Shown in pieces: positions 50,515 to 62,000 of a stretch of DNA of 64,000 bases. The notes beneath the pieces are model-generated. The model ran no database searches. It was not told the origin of the DNA and saw only the letters and a list, made by a program, of their open reading frames with translations. This stretch comes from Symsagittifera roscoffensis (Eukaryota > Xenacoelomorpha > Acoela > Convolutidae), in contig NC_087065.1 in the NCBI RefSeq assembly GCF_963678635.1, forward strand, positions 60,476,754 to 60,540,753. The letters are read 5' to 3'. How positions within the stretch are numbered: the stretch's first letter is position 1; each line of letters begins with the position of its first letter. A program made the position numbers and the translations under genes.

Positions 50515-50607
50515 ATCAACTAAATTCTATATATCATTGTTGTTTCTGTTTGTTTCTATGCTTTTTTCCAACCCAGATTGCAACGATTAAACAATCTTTT
50601 TTGCCGT

Positions 50608-50875
50608 CTATTCGGTATCCGAATCGTGTTCAGTCGTTCGATACGAGGCTGCAGTCGGCCTAGCTCCGGCCGAGGTGACCATACTCGTTTTCTCCACCGG
50701 TCCTCCTACCGACCCCTGGTTCCTGGAAACGCTTCCAGAGGCTCCAGAGGCACTGGGTCCTGGACGCATTTTGTTTCCAGTTGACTGGTAACTCATGCTT
50801 CCATAAGTTCCTGCACCCGATGTTTTGGGCTCGGCGGGTAGTCGCGACTGAGCTGGACGTGTCGCGGAGTTGTTT
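50608..50875 (-). CDS. Gene 3 terminal exon
   Basis: NNSATRPAQSRLPAEPK, then SGAGTYGSMSYQSTGNKM, GPSASGASGSVSRNQG, and a C-terminus TTEHDSDTE before TAG. Low-complexity, probably disordered. Confidence 0.75.
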
Positions 50876-53800
50876 CTGAAACAAAATTTGAAAATGACTA
50901 AAAGATGATATTTGAAAATGAAACGTGTTATTTTTTTTTTCACTTCAAAATTTATGGTATATTAAAATTCTTTAGCAAAACACAATATTGGCTAATTCCA
51001 AAATAAAAATACGAAGTAGAAAGTAGAGATTTCTTAGACTTTAGATAATTGGTTCAGATTTTATACGTAGTAAATTCTTTTTGGTGTCTTTACATTTCAC
51101 TCCGAGCAATGAATGTTCTGTACGGAGAACAAAAGCAGATTAAGGAAGCGGCGGGGGCAAAAGCCCCTCCCCTTCTCAGGAGTTTGACCCCTTGCCGACA
51201 TTAATGGCTCTTTTGTACTATTTTAGGATATTTAGTTTTGGCTGACTAATTCAAAATTTTTTAAAGAGGCCTTTCGGCGCCAATATATACTAATTTTGAG
51301 GAAAAGCGCACCCCAAAAAAAATTTTTGGTTAAAATTTTACAAAAAGTGCCTGAAATTGCTTTTTTTGCCTGTTTTTTTTTTGTCTAAATTCTGCCTGCG
51401 GCGCAGACAACTTTGTCAACATATGGTCTTATAAAGATACAGAGAGCTCGGAAAATCAATTTCGTCGACCTAAAAAAAGTTCATTAAGAGTTTGGAACTT
51501 TTTTTGAAAATCCCCTCTTGAGAAAACACTAGATCCACCCCTGACGGAGAATGCTAGTCATGAAACTATGAAACGCTATTCTCAGTTAACCTAGGTTTAC
51601 CTTGGATTTGGGTTGGCCGACTGTCTGTTGGTGCTATGTCCGGATGCCCTTGCGGAGGACTGGTCGTTGCTGTTGTAATCCGCCTGGTGAGGATGTGGGT
51701 GCTGATGACCTCCCGGATGTGTTCCCCTGCTGCCCCGGTCCCTTGATCCCCGAGGGGAGGCGCTGTTTAGCTGGCCTTGTGCAGGAAGCCCCATGTGAAG
51801 GTTGTTGGCGGCACTTTTGCTGGCTACGCGACGGGATGGCTCTGCTGCAGATGTTCTTTTATTGCAACTGTGGGCTTAAATTGATAAATTGGCTCACGAG
51901 ACTTGAAATTGACTCGAACAAACTGTCCATTTTTGTTTTTGCCGGCATTAAACGTTGTTATTAGTTTTTAAACGTTCACCCAAGAGAAAAAGAACTTATT
52001 TACGAACCGATTTTGCAATCATGATTAGATATTATCATATTAAAGCTTTTTGGCCTATTAATTATATACACCAATGGTGCATCTAAGATTTTCCTATAAA
52101 AAGGTCGGTAAAACTTTCATTTTCTTTGAAAGTCCGACCCCCCCCCCCCCTCAAGAAAATCTTAGATCCGCCTCTGGCGCCATTGTATTCTAATTTAGTC
52201 TTTAAACTCCATCCCTTATAGAGGGAAAATTTAAGCGTTTTTTAAATCTAATAACAAATCATCCCATGTCACTGTCTTTTATATTAGAGGCTATTGTTGA
52301 AGAGATCTATGATTGGCTTTGAACTCACAGTGTTTTCGGGGACTCGTAATGTGGGGCTCGCTGGCTCCTCTCTGTCCCCGGCCAGGCGGTGACTTCACTC
52401 CTCCCCCTCCCCCTCCCCCTGCCCCATTGGAGGTGCGTTTACACATGCATTGACACTTGGGCTTGGCACAGGTGGGATCTTCTGCAGGTGGAGTGGGTGG
52501 TCTATTTGGACTGGGGGGTTCACTTGGGGGAGCGGAATGGACGTCTTTTTTGGGCGCTTTGAACCAAGATTTAAACCAGCTGCTGGGTTTGCTAGTTAGC
52601 GCCTGGTTAATGCAAAACGCTTGTTTTACTCCGAATAATAAACTAAGTTGAGACAATTCAGTTAGCTTTCTCCTTGGAAAAAAATCAACATTTGCTCGCT
52701 TCTTTTTTTAAATAATGAATCAGCATTGTATTAAAAGCACTGAATAGCACTGAGTGATCCAACCACAATCCACAATTATGGTTTCAAAGAAAATATTTTG
52801 AAAAAAAAAAATTGGTTTTAGTATCTTCCGAGCAGTTTTTTTTATACAAAATTCAATGAAGTATTTATTGGTTAGAAAAAACAAAGCAGACAATTCCCCC
52901 AACTCAATATGAAAACAATCTGAACACTTTTTATGAAACTTTTTTTGGAATTCGAATCACGAATAAAAGGGCTTTAATATGATATTGCACTCGATATCTT
53001 GAGAGTGTTCTTTGATCATAATTCACAATGGTCTGCATATCCTGCAACGAAAATGGCAGAACCTCATGAAGTCCCGTACTTATGGTGAGATAGCATTCCG
53101 TATACTTCTTCGAAATTTCGTTCCGGTCGAGCTCTGACTTAGAAAATACGCAACACAAATAACGGGCGTTTCTCAGCGAGTTTGTTTCAGCTGGGAATTT
53201 TTCAGCGAAATTACTGAAAAGTATAGGTAATGGGGGTTATACTGTGTGGCATGTATATTATATGAGACGTCACTGTTTTCTCCTACGGGTGGTGGTGATC
53301 TGGGTTGAGGTGCAGATGGTGGTGCGGCTCCCATCAGATCGGGGTGTTGGGGGTGTGGCGGCATCTCTTGCTCGTCTTCCGTGGGTGTGACTGCCCCATT
53401 ACTCTGTGGGTCGGAGGGGGACCTGTGTCTGTGAGGGGCACCCTGACTGCAGTGCCTGTGTCTGTGCCTATGTGAATGGTACCCACTCTCTCTCCTCTCC
53501 CCATGGTCACCCGCCCTGTCACACCCATAAACTTCATTAATATCTTAGCTTAATATCATTCAACTACAAAAACATAGCCGTTTACTGTGCAAGTAGCACA
53601 TAACGTTCCAACCATATTTATTTTAAGAAAATAAAAATACCATTGTTTTTTTGTGTGTGGAGTGATGAGAGAACTATAGAAACACATAGATCGCTAGTGA
53701 AATAGAATAAAACTTAATCGACAAAAACTGCCCTCTAAAAAGGATCAAACAAAATTAAATTTAGTTTCAAAGCTTCCAATATTAGTTTCACCAGATAATA

Positions 53801-56025
53801 CTAAGTTTTTAAATGACTAAGTGAAAATTTTTAGTTTTATTTTTTTGAGAGTGGCATATAAACGAGCCGGAGTATCAACCAGCCGAAACTTATTTAACAA
53901 TTATGTTACAGTTTTGAAGGTTATGCAAATTCGTTCATAACTTTTCGGCTGGCTTACATACTCAGTGCATATTCGGTTGTTTTACACTTCGATTAGCTTA
54001 TATATTCTCAATTTTGAGCCAGTAACGCGAGCGAGGAGGTCTTATACTCGCTTGAAACCTGGTTTTCTCGACACTGGACAATTTTTTGAATTTTTTCAAA
54101 TGTCACCCCAATCACGACTGAAAGGGCTTTTATATGAGATATCACTCGATCCACTCAGATGATTATCTGTGCCCTGTGGTACCTAATTTTTGCGTGAAAA
54201 ATAAACCTAAAATACTTAAAATTAACACCTTACTGAAGGTCATTTGTTATTTTTGTAATTGTTTTACCTGAAGACAGGTGAGCCCCCAGTTGACTGATGT
54301 CTGCACGATTTTCTACCATTGGGTACCCCTCCCTGCGAAGCGTAGTAGTCAGTCCTCGATGTCCGACGACCAGGAACCCCCTGCCCATGCCCATAGGGAC
54401 TATCTGGAAGAAAGACCTTTGCAACAATGAAATAAACTATCAAATCACCTATGATGAAGAAACGTTTCAAATTAAATCAACATAGGTGCCAAGCACGACT
54501 AAAAAAAAGTAGCACAAAATGTTCCGACCACAGTCTTGAAAAAATACAAAATGTTTTCTCCAATTGGTGTCGTTTTTTTCTGCATGTTGTGATAAAAAAA
54601 GTCTGAACAAAAAAAATAGAACTTAAGCATATTTGAGAATCATAGTAAAATAGGTCAATTGTAAAACAGTTTTTGAAGAAAAATGACAAGAAAAAGGAAA
54701 AAAAATATATTTTGAAAACAATTTCAAAAATTTTTCAAAACTTTTGCAGACATTTTTTGGAAATTTTCAAGTTTTTGATTTCAAAAGTTGCGCTAAAAAA
54801 CTCCAAAGACTACCTTTACTTGAGTAAAACTAAGTTTTCACGGCTTAAATTAAGCTTAAATAAGCTATTGCAAATACAAACCAACTTACTAATCAGCTCG
54901 AAATTAGACCAAAAATCAAAAATTTCAAACCGGTTTTTCTTAACACTGTGAAAAATTTTTGAAAATTCTAAATGTTTTTCGGATCACGACTGAAAGGGCT
55001 TTAATATGATATATCACTCAACCCTGCCCGATGATTATTCAGCTGACTAAAACACTTAGTCCGATGTTAGTTGACCAAAACACACCCGAATACAAAGTTC
55101 CTCCCCATTTTCGATGGTCGGAACAAAAACTGAAGATATACTACGGCTGTATTTTCCTCGTCTGTTACTTCGTAAATAGTCGATAACTTATCAGGCTTTT
55201 AAATTAGTTATAGCTTGCGTTTTATGCTATTTATCTTTAAAAAAACTTGCCTTAATTCACGTGGAAAAGATTACAAATTTTTAAAATTATGTGAAGGCAT
55301 TTATTGATCACCTCGTGGACTGTAGCTTTCGCAAGTGGCAGTTGAGCAGGCGTTGTCGATAAGTTGTCCCGCGAACGCGATATTAGCCCAGCGAATCATT
55401 CGCGCCACGACACTTCCTTGTCGAGCTTTATCGTAAGCGAGTTCGTCGAAATCCTCGCCTTCCGGGAATTGAGCTTGTGAACAGAGACAATTCAGACCCT
55501 GAAAAATTTTTGCTAATTTCACCTTTGCTCCAAGTTAATATTTCCTGTTTACTCACCGTAAACTACTTGTTGATCAAAACAACGAAAAAACATATATAAC
55601 AAAAATTAATGATTTCAAAATGCATAAGGCAATTATTTTAAGATATAACAATATGATAACTAAATGATGACCCGGTTGCTGCAGTTTTTGAATGCTGAAT
55701 CATAAAAACCACATCACACCACCCTCTCCCCCCCCCCAAGTATTAGCTTTTATTACCAGTGAATGAATAAATACCTTGTATCCGCCTCCCCGGTAACCAG
55801 GCCCCACCGCCGCATCCCGGGGAGGAGCATCGGGAGCCCCACCCTCCACGTCACTCTCCTCATTTCCACTCGTGTTTCCCACATCGGTCACACTTAGGGT
55901 GGGGTTCTTTCCCCCTCCTCCCTCCTCCCCCTGCTGATTGGATGGGCGGACGAGGTTGAACGCCTTTCGGGCCCCCATGGACAGAAGACTGACCAGAATG
56001 TAGACCAGCACAGCAAACCCAAACA
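50608..56025 (-). CDS. Unrecognised single-pass membrane protein with low-complexity tail, 3' seven exons
   Basis: Exons: 55775-56025, 55312-55498, 54268-54403, 53287-53515, 52329-52602, 51601-51844, 50608-50875. They join in phase to 1589 bases, about 528 residues, ending at TAG 50608-50610. Order: a hydrophobic segment FGFAVLVYILVSLLSMG followed by basic residues (positive-inside suggests the tail is cytoplasmic), an acidic Gly-rich linker, a cysteine-bearing 60-residue block, then Gly/Pro/Ser/His-rich sequence with HSHRHRHRHC and a C-x4-C-x-C-x-C cluster. No family recognised. Exon 55775-56025 begins with 2 bases of a codon, so there are upstream exons; none was found to 64000. Confidence 0.65.
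51130..51543 (+). mobile_element. hAT-like MITE (family H) with perfect 8-bp target duplication
   Basis: Starts CAAAAGCAGATTAAGG (a mutated CAGGGGCGGATTTAAGG) and ends TAGATCCACCCCTG. ACGGAGAA flanks both ends (51122-51129 and 51544-51551). Lies in an intron of gene 3. Confidence 0.85.
51601..51844 (-). CDS. Gene 3 exon, Ser/Arg/His-rich
   Basis: EPSRRVASKSAANNLHMGLP, then RGSRDRGSRGTHPGGHQHPH and NSNDQSSARASGHSTN. The acceptor is a tandem CAGCAG, allowing one residue more or less. Donor GTAAAC. Confidence 0.7.
52077..52177. repeat. Two family H 3' ends, head to head
   Basis: TGCATCTAAGATTTTCCT and the C14 run followed by TCAAGAAAATCTTAGATCCG are inverted copies of the family H 3' end around a roughly 60-base centre. 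In a gene 3 intron. Confidence 0.6.
52329..52602 (-). CDS. Gene 3 exon, Cys cluster and Gly run
   Basis: SSWFKSWFKAPKKDV, then PPSEPPSPNRPPTPPAEDPT, CAKPKCQCMC and a G7 run from GGGGGA repeats. Donor GTGAGT. Confidence 0.65.
53287..53515 (-). CDS. Gene 3 exon, His/Pro-rich
   Basis: AGDHGERRESGYHSHRHRHR, then CSQGAPHRHRSPSDPQSNG and a Pro-rich PPHPQHPD segment to SPPP. The acceptor has a weak polypyrimidine tract and the donor GTAGGA is chosen because it alone keeps phase. Confidence 0.55.
53570..54215 (+). mobile_element. Dispersed repeat, family B
   Basis: Starts ACATAGCCGTTTACTGTGCA and TAACGTTCCAACC; ends with ATCACGACTGAAAGGGCTTT, GATGATTATCTGTG and TTTTTGCGTGAAAAATAAAC. In a gene 3 intron. 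Confidence 0.65.
54268..54403 (-). CDS. Gene 3 exon, Gly/Arg/Ser-rich
   Basis: SPYGHGQGVPGRRTSRTDYY, then GGVPNGRKSC. Phase 2 in and out; donor GTAAAA. Flanked on both sides by family B repeats. Confidence 0.65.
54494..55132 (+). mobile_element. Dispersed repeat, family B
   Basis: Starts AAAGTAGCACAAAATGTTCC; ends with CACGACTGAAAGGGCTTTAA, GATGATTATTCAGC and CGATGGTCGGAACAAAAAC. In a gene 3 intron. Confidence 0.65.
55312..55498 (-). CDS. Gene 3 exon with conserved-looking block
   Basis: GLNCLCSQAQF, EGEDFDELAYDKARQGS, then ARMIRWANIAFAGQLIDNAC and TATCESYSPR. The balanced composition and four-five cysteines suggest a folded domain, but I cannot name it. Donor GTGATC. Confidence 0.7.
55775..56025 (-). 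CDS. Gene 3 exon with membrane segment
   Basis: Encodes FGFAVLVYILVSLLSMGARK, then NLVRPSNQQGEEGGGG, an acidic stretch NEESDVEGG and PGYRGGGYK. Phase 0 out at donor GTATTT. Confidence 0.7.
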
Positions 56026-56149
56026 CTGAAAATTTGAACAATTTTAAGTCTTTCTGTGAATATGAGGAAAAGTTTGAGACAATTTAAAAATTACCTAGAT
56101 TAGCATTGATAAACAGAGACACTTTAAATTTTTTGAGCCCTAATGTCCA

Positions 56150-56425
56150 GTTTTTATATAACAAACGTTACTCTATCCTATAATTTGCTCAAATTTAGAC
56201 CAAATCTCAAAAACATCAAGCCAGTTGTTCTCGATGCTGGAACAATTATTTACAATTTTCAGGCAGCCGTTCAAATCAAGACTGAAAAAAATTTTCTATG
56301 ATATATCACTCAACCCAAACGGATGATCAATCGTGGTACTTGAAAACAAAAACAAGAAGAAAAATCTAAAACGCACTAGAATACAATGATCCTCCCCATT
56401 TTAAATAGTCGGTACAAATAAAAAA
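56150..56425 (+). repeat. 3' part of a family B repeat
   Basis: Shares AGACCAAATCTCAAAAAC, GATATATCACTCAACCC, GGATGATCAATCGTGGTACT and an end AAATAGTCGGTACAAA with other family B copies. Confidence 0.55.
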
Positions 56426-57381
56426 TAAATCATAAAACACGATGTCACAATAAACTGACAACAATGGCAAAAATTTTCGTAATTTCATTTAACTTTTATA
56501 AGTGAGGTTACTATCAATTGTAAAGCCGGGGTATTTCATTTTTCAACGCAAATTAATTACTTCGCAAGACACAAATGAGACAACTTTTTGGATTTTTTTG
56601 ATTTTTTCGACTTTTCAAAGTTTTTCTCATAACTCTGATCTCTGTTTTCCCGGTATGTTAGTTAAGATAATAGCTAAAAGATATAAACATTTTGTTATAT
56701 TTTAAGTTTTTTTCAGCGTTTTTTGTAATTGTTTGAGTATTTCATTGTAACATTGGTGGATTGCACAGTTGTACATGAGGCATGATATTCTTAAGATCAG
56801 TAAAATACAAATTTCACATCAAAAGCTTATACGGTACCTTGTGCAAGGTTTTGATAAAAATTTGTCTAGCTTGGTCATTCTCCATAGATGTTTTTTTTTG
56901 CTGTCAAATTTGGATGAAAATTTGATTAGTTTTAAGCCTGTTTTTCGATAACTGAAAATTTGTTGAAAAATCCTTAGAAGTCTCAATGCTTTTGATCGAT
57001 CAATCATTCATCAATTCTTTGTCTGACGTTTTCAGAACAAATAATCATCATACCATGAGTAGATAGGTGTGGACTGAATCCAAAATACTTATCATTCAGT
57101 TGCCTTATTTTTTGTGTGTTTTGGAATTTGCATCATTATTCTCTAATCTTATTGATAGAAGTTATTAAGAATTATCAGCGACAAAAAAAAATAAGAGACA
57201 AGGGTGAAAGATAACAGCTCGACGGGACATCTAGCCAATGAAACTTTAGGCCGAAATTTGAACTTTACAAGAACTTCAAAACGCTTATATTTTTCATCTG
57301 TTTAATTTTAGTTTTTTAGAATTTTTTTTCAAGACAATTCTCCCTTTGGAAATAAAATTTGTTTCTTTCATAAGCCTTTAA
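56426..57381. other. AT-rich spacer or intron, no exon seen
   Basis: Upstream of the first identified exon of gene 3. No coding exon on the minus strand could be supported. Confidence 0.4.
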
Positions 57382-58104
57382 CAGTTTTATGACTTTCAAA
57401 GTTCCTAAACATCATCTAAAGGCTGAAAACTGATGAAAAAACCATTTACTGGCAAACAAAGTCGCGAAATATTTCAGAACATTATTCAACTTGATAACAT
57501 TGGGAATTTTGCGAAAATATTCGGCTTGAAGTCCCGTCGGTTTGATGAGCGACACCCCAAAATTTTCATTACCAAAGGAAACTGAATGAACAATTTGGCA
57601 ATTTTGGGTTGAAAACACCCATATTTTGGTTTAAAAAAATAGATCGATAACTTTGAAACCTGAAACTTATGAACAAAACCACTGATCAAGAAACAAACTG
57701 GTAAATTTGCCGTATAAATATGTTGACGACTCACGCTTTTTAACACGTACCTCCGATCATTGAACTGTTTCTCGATGAAATCTTGGAATTATTGACTATA
57801 TCTAGATGAGCCGAGGAGATAGTAAAAACCTACTGGAAAAATTTGGCGCCAATTCAAACAAGTAATCATTAACAATTTTTTTGAAACATTTGGTCTCCGG
57901 TGAGCTCAGAAAACCAGTTTATTTTTCTTTTATGTTCTCCTTCGCAAAGCTTATGTATCTACTGAACACTAACTTCTGTTGTTTTTACATTCTGTAAAAA
58001 AAATTTAATTAAATATGTGCAAAAGCATTAGTGTTGCAGTGGAAATGCAAATACTATTTTGGCTGGCCTTTTCTCTGGCTTAAGACTTAAGACACACAAA
58101 ACCA

Positions 58105-58500
58105 AACCTGAATGCTCCGACTGCCTTTTAAGGTCTATGGAGCAGTAATAACATGAAAAACTTGAATGTAATAAAATAAATTTAAAAAAACTTTCAAGAC
58201 ATCCCCTCACACGCCATATGAAGTACAAAGTGATAGATTTTCCTCCTAATAACAATTCAATTATGATATATAAGCTTCCTTGAATCAATTTGAATGGTTT
58301 CTGAGGCGGGATAAATCTCTTTACAAAAAATGATCACAGGTAAAATAATTTTCAAATTTATGCTTAGGACAACAATAGTTTTCGAATGATAAAAAAATAT
58401 TCCGTCAAAAATGGCTAAATGAAAAGTCGAAATTGTCTGAAGAAAAAAAACCCACCCCGAGCACAAATACTTTGTTACTTTTGTTATGAAAGTCGGAAGA
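58105..58500 (+). repeat. Family G element, first in tandem unit 1
   Basis: From CTGAATGCTCCGACTGCC to GTTATGAAAGTCGGAAGAAC. Lacks the complete hairpin at its start. Repeated in units 2 and 3 (from about 60697 and 63298). Confidence 0.7.
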
Positions 58501-58511
58501 ACAAGATTTCT

Positions 58512-59014
58512 CGTATCAGGGCGAGGCCCTGAATGATTCGACTGCCTATAAAGGTCTATGGAGCACTAATAAAATGAAAAAATTAAATGTATTAAAATAA
58601 ATATAGAAAAATTATAAGATTTTCTTGCAAAAATCATCCCCCACACGCCATATAAAGTACTAAGTGATAGATTTTGCTCCTAGTAAAAAATCAATTATGG
58701 CAAATAAGCTTCCTTTAACCAATTTGTAACGATTTCTGAGACGGGTTAAATCTCCGCTTACGCGTTAACCGCGCGAAACATATCGCACGTTAATTGTTCC
58801 AAATTGGCCAAAATGACATTTTTTAAACACCTTTAACTCAACAAAAAATAATTCAGTTGAAATATTTTTTCAAGTTTAAGCTCATAAGAATACCTTTCGA
58901 ATAATGTTTTAAAAAGCCCGTCAAAAATGGCTAGTTAAAAAATCGAAGTTTGTCTGAAGAAAAAAACCCACCCCGAGCACATTTATTTCGTTACTTTCTT
59001 TATGAAAGTCGGAA
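58512..59014 (+). repeat. Family G element, second in tandem unit 1
   Basis: Starts with TCGTATCAGGGCGAGGCCCT (hairpin) and ends TATGAAAGTCGGAACAATG. Contains CTCCGCTTACGCGTTAACCG. Repeated in unit 2 (about 61111-61615) and unit 3 (from about 63712). Confidence 0.75.
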
Positions 59015-62000
59015 CAATGACCAAAATATAAATACTAAGTAAGTTGACTTGGCGCGGGTTGGATACCCCTCAGTCCGAACTATATACAACTAAAAACAAG
59101 AGGCTGATTTGACCACACAAGACCCCATTTGACCATTTTTTAACACTTTTTTGTTTTATTTCTGTTCAAACTTCATTAAAGCTGACCGTCAAAATCAACA
59201 ATCTGCCTCCAAGAGAATAAACAGGTGTTTTGGCTAGCATTATTTTAGGTAGATTTTTTTTGATAGAGTAATAAACCGACATTGATAGCAAAAACGAGAA
59301 TACGAGTAAAACCTAACAGTCCATTCAACTTTATATATAGTAACGGATATTCTACACAACTGTTAGCGCCGCACAAAGAACATGATTTAGGTTTTTCTTT
59401 CCCAAGTAAGACTACCCAGCCAATTTAGTTTAATAAAACCTGCAAACTTTTCAAGAAATGGCCAAATTATCTCCATTGCTGAAGATCGTTGAAGTTGATT
59501 GTGGCCAATTTATAAGCAATTCACACGCACGAGAAGTTTTATTTTGGACAAAAAAATGGCCAGCTCATCCGCACAGCAAGTTTGATTTTGGCCAATTAAT
59601 GGGCCAAATTGTCCTGTAAGAAGTGTGAGTTTGCTAGTTTGACAAACAAGAGGACTTACGAGGAGTTTGGTACAAGAAAATTAGTTATTAAGCTTGAAAT
59701 ACAAACGTTGTCATCCCAGAGATATCCCGGTTTGTCGTAGAAAATAATGTATACACCAAAAAATTTGCGCTACCTCGAATGCAATATTAAATGGTGGTGC
59801 CACAAATGCAAAATCAGCAACAAAAATTTTTTTGCTTCCTTAAAAACCCGATGTTTCAACGCAGACAAACCGTTCGTAGTAAAATGGCCTTCGTTAACTT
59901 GACAACCAGAGCTTCAAAACAAAACCGAGTACAATCAATCTCCTAACCTCAAAGTCAAGCTCAAAGTCAGTTTTATGACTTTCAAAGTTCCTAAACATCA
60001 TCTAAAGGCTGAAAACTGATGAAAAAACCATTTACTGGCAAACAAAGTCGCGAAATATTTCAGAACATTATTCAACTTGATAACATTGGGAATTTTGCGA
60101 AAATATTCGGCTTGAAGTCCCGTCGGTTTGATGAGCAATACCCCAAAATTTTCATTACCAAAGGAAACTCAATGAACAATTTGGCAATTTTGGGCTAAAA
60201 ACACCCATATTTTAGTTTAAAAAAAAATAGATCGATAACTTTGAAACCTGAAACTTATGAACAAAACCACTGATCAAGAAAGAAAGTGGTGAATTTGCCG
60301 TATAAATATGTTGACGACTCACGCTTTTTAAAGCGTAGCTCCGATCATTGAACTGTTTCTCGATGAAATCTTGGAATTATTGACTATATCTAGATGAGCC
60401 GAGGAGATAGTAAAAACCTACTGGAAAAATTTGGCGCCAATTCAAACAAGTAATCATTAACATTTTCTTTTGAAACAATTGGTCTCCGGTGAGCTCAGAA
60501 AACCAGTTTATTTTTCTTTTATGTTCTCCTTCGCAATACTTATTTATCTACTGAACACTAACTTCTGTTGTTTTTACATTCTGTAAAAAAATTTAAATAA
60601 ATTTGTGCAAAAGCATTAGTGTTGCAGTGGAAATGCAAATACTATTTTGGCTGGCCTTTTCTCTGGCTTAAGACTTAAAACACACAAAACCAAACCTGAA
60701 TTCTCCGACTGCCTTTTAGGGTCTATGGAGCAGTAATAACATGAAAAACTTAAATGTAATAAAATAAATTTAAAAAAAACTTTCACGATTTTTTGTGAAA
60801 ACATCCCCTCACACGCCATATGAAGTACAAAGTGATAGATTTTCCTCCTAATAACAATTCAATTATGATATATAAGCTTCCTTGAATCAATTGGAATGGT
60901 TTCAAAGGCGGAATAAATCTCTTTACAAAAAAAGATCACAGGTAAAATAGTTTTCAAATTTATGCTTAAGACAATAATAGTTTTCGAATGATAAAAAAAT
61001 ATTCCGTCAAAAATGGCTAAATGAAAAGTCGAAATTGTCTGAAGAAAAAAACCCACCCCGAGCACAAATATTTTGTTACTTTTGTTATGAAAGTCGGAAC
61101 AACAAGATTTCTCGTATCAGGGCGAGGCCCTGAATGATTCGACTGCCTATAAAGGTCTATGGAGCACTAATAAAATGAAAAAATTAAATGTATTAAAATA
61201 AATATAGAAAAATTATAAGATTTTCTTGCAAAAATCATCCCCCACACGCCATATAAAGTACTAAGTGATAGATTTTGCTCCTAGTAAAAAATCAATTATG
61301 GCAAATAAGCTTCCTTTAACCAATTTGTAACGATTTCTGAGACGGGTTAAATCTCCGCTTACGCGTTAACCGCGCGAAACATATCGCACGTTAATTGTTC
61401 CAAATTGGCCAAAATGACATTTTTTAAACTCCTTTAACTTAACAAAAAATAATTCAGTTGAAATATTTTTTCAAGTTTAAGCTCATAAGAATACCTTTCG
61501 AATAATGTTTTAAAAAGCCCGTCAAAAATGGCTAGTTAAAAGTCGAAATTTGTCTGAAGAAAAAAACCCACCCCGAGCACATTTATTCCGTTAGTTTCTA
61601 TATGAAAGTCGGAACAATGACCGAAATTTAAACACTAAGTAAGTTGACTTGGCGCGGGTTGGATACCCCTCAGTCCGAACTATATACAACTAAACACAAG
61701 AGGCTGATTTGACCACACAAGACCCCATTTGACCATTTTTTACCACTTTTTTTGCTTTATTTCTGTTCAAACTTCATTAAAGCTGACCGTCAAATTCAGC
61801 AATCTGCCTCTAGGAGAATAAACAGGTGTTTTGGCTAGCATTATTTTAGGTAGATTTTTTTTGATAGAGTAATAAACCGACATTGATAGCAAAAACGAGA
61901 ATACGAGTAAAACCTAACAGTCCATTCAACTTTATATATAGTAACGGATATTCTACACAACTGTTAGCGCCGCACAAAGATCATGATTTAGGTTTTTTTT

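Noticed and set aside
53334-53537. Minus-strand frame starting MKFMGVTGRVTMG
   Set aside because: Wrong frame over the His/Pro-rich exon of gene 3; only the other frame joins in phase on both sides.
60616-60819. Open frame of 67 codons repeated in each tandem unit (also near 58028 and 63217)
   Set aside because: It repeats only because the 2.6-kb unit does. It overlaps family G ends and has no domain or coding bias.
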